Position numbers and translations under genes: made by a program | The notes under the pieces: generated by a model | Told to the model about the DNA's origin: nothing | Seen by the model: the letters and a program-made list of their open reading frames with translations, nothing else | The model's database searches: none | Assembly (NCBI GenBank): GCA_900546735.1 | Contig: URDW01000095.1 | Coordinates: forward strand, 1-8,409 | Length of the DNA: 8,409 nt | DNA from: an uncultured Oscillospiraceae bacterium | Lineage (GTDB): Bacteria; Bacillota; Clostridia; Oscillospirales; Acutalibacteraceae | Direction: 5' to 3' | In this document: in pieces, positions 1-5,160 of the stretch | How the letters are laid out: every line of letters begins with the position of its first letter | Numbering within the stretch: position 1 is the stretch's first letter

Positions 1-40
1 TATTAAGTCGTCGGCAGCGTCAGATGTGTATAAGAGACAG
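1..40 (+). other. Illumina Nextera adapter contamination (not genomic)
   Basis: Bases 8-40 match the 33-nt Nextera Read-1 transposase adapter exactly; its last 19 bases (22-40) are the Tn5 mosaic end AGATGTGTATAAGAGACAG. The seven bases before it, TATTAAG, match the end of an i5 index that I recall as CTATTAAG (Nextera XT S518); that detail is from memory. In the real library molecule the index sits directly next to this adapter, so both parts fit one untrimmed oligo. Any start codon or peptide read from this stretch is artificial: the apparent N-termini MCIRDR and MYKRQ are translations of the mosaic end. Genomic sequence begins at about base 41, and the true upstream neighbour is unknown. 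Confidence 0.98.
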
Positions 41-41
41 A

Positions 42-1496
42 ATGCGAACATTCGATTTTTCAAAAATCAAGCTGGGCGCAAGCCCGCTGAACGAGACCGC
101 ACAAAACGACTTTCTGCAGTTTGCCGGCCGGCCGCAGGCCGATGCGCCCAACATTCTGTTCCAAACCGACCGCGCGCTGGCGCCGGAAGCTTACCGGCTA
201 AATATATGCGAAAAGATCACGATCTTCTCCCGGGACGGGGCCGGCGCATTTTACGCACTGCAGACGCTGAAGCAGATCCTTTTGCAGTGCGGCGACCAGC
301 TGCCCTACTGCGAAATCGAGGACGCGCCCGCCTTTGCCTACCGCGGCATGATGCTGGACGTCGGACGATACTTTTACACAGTGGAAGACGTAAAGGCCGT
401 ACTGGACCGTATGGCACTGCACAAGCTGAACCTGCTGCACTTTCACCTGACCGAAGACCAGGGCTGGCGTATCCAGATCGACCGCTACCCGATGCTGACA
501 GCGATCGGCGCGCGGCGCAGCTACACCAATTTTAACCGCACGCCGCACAAAGGCTATTATACCAAAGCCCAGATCCGGGAAATTGTCGATTATGCGCACG
601 CAAAGCAAATCAAAGTCATGCCCGAATTCGACATGCCCGGCCATTGCCGCGCTGCGATCGCAGCCTACCCTGCGCTTTCGTGCTTTGACCGCGAACTGCC
701 GGTGGCCACGCACTGGGGCGTGAAACACGACGTGCTGTGCGCCGGCAAGGAAGAAACGTACCGCTTTATATTTGACGTGCTGGACGAAATGCTGGAGATG
801 TTTCCGGACGGATACTTCCACATCGGCGGCGACGAAGTGCCGAAGCACCGCTGGCACCTTTGCCCGCACTGCCGGCAAAAGATGCGTGAAAACGGGCTGA
901 AAGACGAGGACGAGCTGCAGGAGTACTTTATGAACCGCGTATACAAGTACCTGACCGGGCACGGCGCAAAGCACGTTTTTATGTGGAATTACGACAAGCT
1001 GCAGCCGCGTATTTTAGACAAACACATTGCGTTTTCCCTGTGCGGCGGCGAAGAAAAAGCACGCGATTTTACAGACACATCGGCCGCCGCCTACTACTTT
1101 GACCTGCCCTATGGCCGCATACCGCTGCAGGCTGTGTGTGACCATCAGATCCCCGCGCAGGCCATGGGCGCCGAAGGGCAGCTTTGGAGCGAGTACCTGC
1201 CGAACCTGCAAAAGTGCGACATCATGGCATTTCCGCGTACCGGTGCGCTGGCCGAATCTGCCTGGAGCGGCGGCTGCAGCTGGGGCGGTTTTCAAAAAAA
1301 GCTGCAATTTTATTACACCTTTCTGGAGGCAAACGGCATCAGCCATGCAGCGGGAGCACGCCTGAACCCCAAGGGGCTGCGCAAAGCGCTGGACATTTTG
1401 TGGTTTGAAAAGCGCCAGCTGACCTGGGAAGGGCTGCACAACCTGATCGACGACCGGTATGTGGAGCGCCTGGCCAAAAAAAGAAAAGCAAAATAG
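42..1496 (+). CDS. GH20 beta-N-acetylhexosaminidase, probably 5'-truncated by the contig end
   Basis: Family 20 glycoside hydrolase that removes terminal N-acetylglucosamine (or GalNAc) residues by substrate-assisted catalysis. Counting from the ATG at 42 (484 residues), residues 1-97 resemble the small alpha/beta GH20b domain and about 98-440 the TIM barrel. Visible motifs are RGMMLDVGR (101-109), FHLTEDQGWR (134-143), MPEFDMPGH (193-201), HIGGDEVPK with the catalytic Asp264-Glu265 pair, and GAEGQLWSEY (377-386) with the substrate-binding Trp and Glu. The catalytic machinery is intact. The reading frame runs open into the adapter, so an upstream start codon cannot be seen. The N-terminal domain looks about 20-40 residues short for the family, so Met at 42 may be internal. 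No signal peptide is visible, but one could have been lost; localisation is open. The substrate (host mucin glycan, chitin oligomer or recycled muropeptide) cannot be decided. Confidence 0.93.
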   Translation: MRTFDFSKIKLGASPLNETAQNDFLQFAGRPQADAPNILFQTDRALAPEAYRLNICEKITIFSRDGAGAFYALQTLKQILLQCGDQLPYCEIEDAPAFAYRGMMLDVGRYFYTVEDVKAVLDRMALHKLNLLHFHLTEDQGWRIQIDRYPMLTAIGARRSYTNFNRTPHKGYYTKAQIREIVDYAHAKQIKVMPEFDMPGHCRAAIAAYPALSCFDRELPVATHWGVKHDVLCAGKEETYRFIFDVLDEMLEMFPDGYFHIGGDEVPKHRWHLCPHCRQKMRENGLKDEDELQEYFMNRVYKYLTGHGAKHVFMWNYDKLQPRILDKHIAFSLCGGEEKARDFTDTSAAAYYFDLPYGRIPLQAVCDHQIPAQAMGAEGQLWSEYLPNLQKCDIMAFPRTGALAESAWSGGCSWGGFQKKLQFYYTFLEANGISHAAGARLNPKGLRKALDILWFEKRQLTWEGLHNLIDDRYVERLAKKRKAK

Positions 1497-1500
1497 CTGC

Positions 1501-1548
1501 AAAAAGCAGTCACGGCCATCCTTTTTTTGGATGACCGTGACTGTTTTT
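1501..1548. terminator. Bidirectional intrinsic terminator between convergent genes
   Basis: Arms CAGTCACGGCCATCC (1507-1521) and GGATGACCGTGACTG (1529-1543) enclose a T7 loop (1522-1528), with T5 following (1544-1548) and A5 preceding (1501-1505). Read on the plus strand the stem has one C-A mismatch; read on the minus strand the same position is a U-G wobble, so the hairpin is continuous. Both strands therefore have stem plus U-tract. It lies four bases after the GH20 stop and about 40 bases beyond the stop of the convergent metallophosphoesterase gene, so it can serve both. Confidence 0.92.
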
Positions 1549-1590
1549 AACGAAGCATACAATCATATCGGCACGTTTGTACGCAAAATC

Positions 1591-3087
1591 TTAGGAATCC
1601 GCCGGACGGACCCACTGGATCTCGCCCGAGACCGGCTTGGCGCTGTAGCGGCCGTACGAGTCGATGGCATACACATCCACCTTGTAACGGGCGCTGGGCA
1701 GCGTGCTGTCGAGCGCGAAGCGCACCTCTTTGGCCATGTCGGAAATACCGTACACAAAGTCAGACAAGTAAAGGTAGGTGTACATCTTGCCGCTTGCCAC
1801 ATCGGTCAGGCGCACATCGTAAGAATGCACAAAATCCTGGTGCATGGCCGCCGTAAACTGAATGCCGGGCAGGGTCTTGCCGTTGTCCTCTTCCCGGTAC
1901 GATTCGATAAACGGCGCATAGGTAAGCGAAGCGTTTTCCGGGAAAACCGGCGCGGCGGCCTGGGAACGGCGCACATCGTCGCGGTAAGTGAACGTGCCCT
2001 TTTCGAGCGGATAAGTCAGCGTCCAGCGCATGTTGGCCTTTTCCTCGCGGTTTTTCGCCACATTCCACCGTTCAATAACGGTCTGCTCCTGCGACACGTT
2101 CATGATGAGGCACATCGGATAATCCTCATAATACGGCGGGTGAATGTTTTCGCCGCCGGCAAACGCGTCAAAATAACCGCGCTCCGTCTCCACATAAGCA
2201 ATGCTCTGTGTTGTAAAGGTCGTCAGGTTTTTCTGGCTGATGGAACGCTCGTCCAAAATCGAAAAATGGCTGTGGCCGGAAATAGAGACCACGTTTTCAT
2301 ACTGTGAAAGCAGGTCTGTGATCGCGGTGTCATACCATTCGTCACTGCCGTAGACCGTGTCGCGCAGATTGTGGTGCGTGATGACAAAGATCGGGTCGCC
2401 GGGCTTGATATCCTTTTCGGCCGACTCGATCTCCTGGCGCAGCCACGAGATGACTTTTTCGGAATAGCCCTGTGTGTTGTCGGTCATGTCCGGGCTGGCG
2501 CCGATAAAGTGAAAGCCGTTGACTTCGTAATGCACCCACGGCGAATCGCCCGTGCAAATGGAATAGAGCCGGTGCTTGGGCACGGCGTGGGTCCAGTCCG
2601 TATTGAACCAAAGGTCGTGGTTGCCCATAATGTTCAAAAAGATCGGGCGTTCCTTTTCGTTCGGGAAAACCTCTTCGATCGTGTCCTGATAGGTGCGGTA
2701 AGCGTCGCTCGTGCACATGTCGCCGATGTCGCCGGCATGAATGATCATGTCCACCTTTTGCGCCTTGAAAAGTTCAAGCGTTTTCTTTAAATTTTCGGCG
2801 TTGTGGTTGACGCCGCCGTTTTCGGCAATGATCTTATCATCCTTAAGCTGTGTGTCGCTCATAACGCCTACGCGAAGCTGCGCGCCGTCGCCGATGTCTT
2901 CATAGACCTGCAGCTTGTCCGGCGCCGGCGAAACCAGACGAAAAGGGATGACATAGGCAAGCACGCCGGCCACCAGGACCGCCAGCACACAAACCGCCGC
3001 AATGATCAGGCGCTTTTTGCGCTGTTTTTGCTGCCGCCGCCTGCGTGCAAGGCGGACAATATTTTCCTGCTGTACATTTTCATCCAT
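1591..3087 (-). CDS. Membrane-anchored calcineurin-like metallophosphoesterase
   Basis: 498-residue protein with a short, very basic cytoplasmic start (RRRR and KQRKKR within 1-26), one hydrophobic segment (about 27-47) and no good lipobox, so a signal-anchored protein with its catalytic domain outside the membrane. The metallophosphoesterase domain spans about 70-310, with motifs SDTQ (77-80), GDIGD (119-123), GNHD (155-158), THHN (237-240) and GHSHF (271-275). These supply the usual two-metal ligands, except that motif I is D-x-Q rather than D-x-H. Residues about 385-498 look like a beta-sandwich (Fn3/Ig-like), ending near KVDVYAIDSYGRYSAKPVSG. The ATG at 3085-3087 is preceded by AAAGAGGGG about seven bases upstream, which supports this start. 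The substrate cannot be told; phosphomonoester, nucleotide or envelope phosphodiester hydrolysis are all possible. It is transcribed divergently from the deacetylase and appears monocistronic. Confidence 0.9.
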   Translation of the reverse strand: MDENVQQENIVRLARRRRQQKQRKKRLIIAAVCVLAVLVAGVLAYVIPFRLVSPAPDKLQVYEDIGDGAQLRVGVMSDTQLKDDKIIAENGGVNHNAENLKKTLELFKAQKVDMIIHAGDIGDMCTSDAYRTYQDTIEEVFPNEKERPIFLNIMGNHDLWFNTDWTHAVPKHRLYSICTGDSPWVHYEVNGFHFIGASPDMTDNTQGYSEKVISWLRQEIESAEKDIKPGDPIFVITHHNLRDTVYGSDEWYDTAITDLLSQYENVVSISGHSHFSILDERSISQKNLTTFTTQSIAYVETERGYFDAFAGGENIHPPYYEDYPMCLIMNVSQEQTVIERWNVAKNREEKANMRWTLTYPLEKGTFTYRDDVRRSQAAAPVFPENASLTYAPFIESYREEDNGKTLPGIQFTAAMHQDFVHSYDVRLTDVASGKMYTYLYLSDFVYGISDMAKEVRFALDSTLPSARYKVDVYAIDSYGRYSAKPVSGEIQWVRPADS

Positions 3088-3112
3088 AAATTACCCCTCT
3101 TTCCCGCGCGGA

Positions 3113-3133
3113 TTGGCAATTTTAGGCTGCCAA
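3113..3133. repeat. Inverted repeat TTGGCA-N9-TGCCAA, possible operator
   Basis: Perfect 6-bp arms TTGGCA (3113-3118) and TGCCAA (3128-3133) flank a 9-bp spacer in the untranslated leader of the metallophosphoesterase gene, between its candidate promoter and its ribosome binding site. A third copy of the half-site lies at 3256-3261, overlapping the -35 of the divergent deacetylase promoter; extended to 8 bp, ATTGCCAA (3254-3261) is the exact reverse complement of TTGGCAAT (3113-3120). The arms could bind a dimeric regulator or form a weak hairpin. No regulator family is assigned. Confidence 0.4.
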
Positions 3134-3146
3134 GCCGGCTGATTTT

Positions 3147-3175
3147 ATGGTATCATATCCACCTTTTATTTTCAA
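3147..3175 (-). promoter_or_regulatory. Candidate promoter of the metallophosphoesterase gene
   Basis: Read on the minus strand, TTGAAA (plus-strand 3170-3175) is followed after 17 bp by TACCAT (3147-3152), with a TGA just upstream of the -10 that could act as an extended -10. The -35 matches consensus at five of six bases, the -10 at four of six. Alternative overlapping hexamers (TTTATA with TATGAT, 18-bp spacer) exist in the same AT-rich patch, so the exact pair is uncertain. It leaves a leader of about 50 bases before the start codon. Confidence 0.5.
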
Positions 3176-3228
3176 TATAAATTTACCAGTATCAAAAGAC
3201 CGGCATGCACAAAAATCCGCAGCCAATA

Positions 3229-3254
3229 TTAAGAATTCTTAACAATTATTGTTA
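3229..3254. repeat. Two overlapping AT-rich palindromes abutting the deacetylase promoter
   Basis: TTAAGAATTCTTAA (3229-3242) is a perfect 14-bp palindrome. TAACAATTATTGTTA (3240-3254) is a 15-bp palindrome with a single central base. They share three bases, and the second ends immediately before the -35 hexamer TTGCCA at 3255. Position and symmetry are typical of operator or activator sites, but no T-run follows and the stems are AT-only, so they are not terminators. The binding protein is unknown. Confidence 0.5.
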
Positions 3255-3284
3255 TTGCCAAAAAAATATGCCGCATGCTATAAT
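3255..3284 (+). promoter_or_regulatory. Sigma-A-type promoter with extended -10 for the deacetylase operon
   Basis: TTGCCA (3255-3260) is followed after 18 bp by a perfect TATAAT (3279-3284), preceded by TGC (3276-3278), which makes an extended -10. Transcription would start near 3290-3292, giving a leader of about 40 bases that contains the purine-rich AAGGG (3322-3326) just upstream of the ATG at 3331. The overlapping palindromes directly upstream suggest regulation at this promoter. Confidence 0.8.
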
Positions 3285-3330
3285 GAGGCTGATGTGAAAA
3301 CAGTATGAAAAGGGAGAAGCTAAGGGAAAC

Positions 3331-4635
3331 ATGTCGAAGAAGATAAAATGGATCTGCGCCGCGCTCACCGTCGTGATCCTGGTATGCGCCGGCGTCACCG
3401 CCGAATACTACCACTCCACACATCTGGATACCGTTTCGGACCTGAAAGTCAGCACAGACGGCAGCACCGCCACGCTGAACTGGAGCCGTATCAAACACGC
3501 TGACAGCTACACCGTGTACCAGAAAACGGGTGACGGCGACTATGCAGCCGTACGGACGGTGCAAAAGGACGAGCCGCTTCAGGCCGAACTGCCGATCGAA
3601 CAGACCGGCTGCATTTTATACTTTACGGTGGAAGCCACAGCAAACTTCGGCAACCAAACCTTTGAAAGCACGATGAGCGAACCGGCAAAGCTGGCCATTG
3701 CGCCGCAGACACTAAAAGCGCCGGCCGCCTCCTCTACCAAACTGAGCATTGCCGACATTGCCTGGGGCAAAACGCCGTGCAGCGGTTATGAGCTGGCCTA
3801 TACACAGGGCGAATTCACCGAAGAAAACCAGGCAGACGCGCAGTCGATTCTGTTTGACAGTGCCGATGAAACGAGCGCCAGCGTTACCGAATTGACGCCG
3901 GGCGAAACATACAGCTTTCGTGTGCGCCCGTTTTTAAACGACGGCAAAGACAGGATTTGGGCGGCATGGAGCGAAGCGACGCCCGTCAAGATCCGCAGCG
4001 GTTCACACAAAATAGACAAAAACAAACCGATGATCGCCCTGACGTTTGATGACGGACCCAACTACAAAACGACCAGCCGCCTGCTGGACCTGCTGGAAAA
4101 GTACGACGCGCGCGCCACATTCTTTATGGTGGGCAACCGTACCGGCGGCGACAACGCTGCCCTGCTGAAACGCGAACTGGAGCTTGGCTGCGAGCTTGGC
4201 AACCACACATATGACCACACGCATTACGGCAAAAAGGTGACGGAAAGCGACATTAAAAAGGGCACCGAAGCCATTAAAAAGGCCAGCGGCGAATACCCAA
4301 CGGCATTTCGCTGCCCCGGCGGCACCATCACCGACACCATACGCAAATATGCCGGCACACCGATTTATTACTGGTCGGTGGACACGCAGGACTGGAAGCT
4401 GAAAAACGCCAAAAAAATATATGAAAATATCATGCAGAATACAGAAGACGGCGACATCATCCTGATGCACGACATTTACGAGACTACGATCGACGCAGTG
4501 GAGATGGCGCTGCCGAAGCTGGCCGCCAAAGGTTTTCAGTTTGTGACCGTGTCGGAACTGATGGAGGCAAAGGGCATCCGCACCGAAAACGGCAAGCAGT
4601 ATTTCAGCGCCGCAAGCAAATACAACGGTTCTTAA
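3331..4635 (+). CDS. Membrane-associated polysaccharide (peptidoglycan GlcNAc) deacetylase with two Fn3-like domains
   Basis: 434-residue carbohydrate esterase family 4 (NodB-type) protein, likely removing N-acetyl groups from peptidoglycan or another surface glycan. A hydrophobic stretch at about 7-23 after MSKKIK is a signal sequence or anchor; VTA at 22-24 could be a signal-peptidase site. Two Fn3-like domains (about 33-125 and 128-223) precede the catalytic domain (about 232-415). All five CE4 motifs are present: TFDDGP (238-243, catalytic Asp240 and metal Asp241), HTYDH (metal His292 and His296), FRCPGG (326-331, Arg327), SVDTQDW (349-355) and LMHD (378-381, catalytic His380). The enzyme should be active and metal-dependent. 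PgdA-like enzymes confer lysozyme resistance; that role here is inference. The next gene begins 12 bp after its stop, forming an operon. Confidence 0.93.
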   Translation: MSKKIKWICAALTVVILVCAGVTAEYYHSTHLDTVSDLKVSTDGSTATLNWSRIKHADSYTVYQKTGDGDYAAVRTVQKDEPLQAELPIEQTGCILYFTVEATANFGNQTFESTMSEPAKLAIAPQTLKAPAASSTKLSIADIAWGKTPCSGYELAYTQGEFTEENQADAQSILFDSADETSASVTELTPGETYSFRVRPFLNDGKDRIWAAWSEATPVKIRSGSHKIDKNKPMIALTFDDGPNYKTTSRLLDLLEKYDARATFFMVGNRTGGDNAALLKRELELGCELGNHTYDHTHYGKKVTESDIKKGTEAIKKASGEYPTAFRCPGGTITDTIRKYAGTPIYYWSVDTQDWKLKNAKKIYENIMQNTEDGDIILMHDIYETTIDAVEMALPKLAAKGFQFVTVSELMEAKGIRTENGKQYFSAASKYNGS

Positions 4636-4641
4636 GGAGGT
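4634..4641 (+). promoter_or_regulatory. Consensus Shine-Dalgarno overlapping the upstream stop codon
   Basis: AAGGAGGT, a near-perfect anti-16S match, lies six bases before the ATG at 4648 and shares its first two bases with the TAA stop of the deacetylase gene (4633-4635). This fixes the start of the downstream gene and suggests that ribosomes finishing the deacetylase may re-initiate there. Confidence 0.9.
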
Positions 4642-4647
4642 TCACAC

Positions 4648-5103
4648 ATGCGCAGGAAAGAAAAGGAACGCGACGAAGCGTTTGCCTGGAAAACACTGGA
4701 CGAAAGCGATTTTGCGACCCTTTCCATGTGCGACGGCAGCGTGCCCTACGCGGTGCCCGTTTCGCCGGCACGCATTGGCAAAAACATTTATTTCCACTGT
4801 GCCCTGGAGGGCAAAAAGCTGGACGTGCTGCAAAAAAACAGCCGCGTGCTGCTGAGCTGCGCAACCGGGGTAGACCCCATTCCACAGCACTACACCACCA
4901 AGTACGCATCGGCCATGTTTTTTGGCACGGCGCGCCTTGTGGAAGACGATGAAACAAAAATCAGCGCCCTGCGCGCCATTTGCGAAAAATACGCCAAGAG
5001 CAACATGCAGGGCTTTGACGACGCGATCGCACGCAGCCTGGCACGCACCGGCGTGGTAGAGATCACGCCCGACGAGATCACCGCCAAGGCAAAAGAACAA
5101 TAA
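4648..5103 (+). CDS. Pyridoxamine 5'-phosphate oxidase-like / NimA-like flavin-binding protein
   Basis: 151-residue cytoplasmic protein of the FMN-binding split-barrel superfamily, close to the NimA-like branch. Recognisable features are the basic MRRKEKE start, the strand pair DGSVPYAVPVSPARIGKNI (29-47), the hallmark YFHCALEGKKLDVLQKN (48-64), and the later strand SAMFFGTARLVEDD (88-101) followed by a helix. Length is normal for the family. Family members bind FMN or related flavins and reduce small compounds, and some detoxify nitroimidazoles; the substrate cannot be predicted here. No signal peptide or membrane segment is visible. It is co-transcribed with the upstream deacetylase, with a 12-bp gap and a consensus ribosome binding site, although no functional link between the two is obvious. 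A strong terminator follows. Confidence 0.88.
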   Translation: MRRKEKERDEAFAWKTLDESDFATLSMCDGSVPYAVPVSPARIGKNIYFHCALEGKKLDVLQKNSRVLLSCATGVDPIPQHYTTKYASAMFFGTARLVEDDETKISALRAICEKYAKSNMQGFDDAIARSLARTGVVEITPDEITAKAKEQ

Positions 5104-5114
5104 TTATGCGCACA

Positions 5115-5150
5115 AAGCGGCGCGGCAGATCACTGCCGCGCCGCTTCTTT
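5115..5150. terminator. Strong GC-rich hairpin terminator between convergent operons
   Basis: AAGCGGCGCGGCAG (5115-5128) pairs perfectly with CTGCCGCGCCGCTT (5133-5146) around the ATCA loop, a 14-bp stem with no mismatch. On the plus strand it is followed by TTCTTTATATA, giving a usable U-rich tail. On the minus strand only TTTG follows, so termination of the convergent spoIIE transcript is less certain but plausible given stem stability. It lies between the flavoprotein stop (5103) and the spoIIE stop (5161). Confidence 0.9.
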
Positions 5151-5160
5151 ATATACACCG

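Noticed and set aside
22..40. Tn5 mosaic end, which could be read as a transposon terminus
   Set aside because: It is contiguous with the synthetic part of the Nextera oligo and lies at the contig edge; there is no transposase gene or second end, so it is library chemistry, not a resident transposon.
198..974. 258-codon minus-strand frame opposite the hexosaminidase
   Set aside because: Antisense shadow of a conserved GH20 catalytic domain; the composition (many Val, His, Gln) is typical of reverse-complement coding sequence.
1459..2307. 282-codon open frame on the plus strand opposite the metallophosphoesterase
   Set aside because: It overlaps a gene with clear catalytic motifs, begins inside the end of the GH20 gene, reads through the terminator, and shows no recognisable domain. 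It is a GC-driven antisense shadow.
3203..3278. Two GCATGC palindromes (3203-3208 and 3273-3278) exactly 70 bp apart
   Set aside because: Six-base palindromes are expected by chance. The second is part of the extended -10 context, and there is no further similarity around them.
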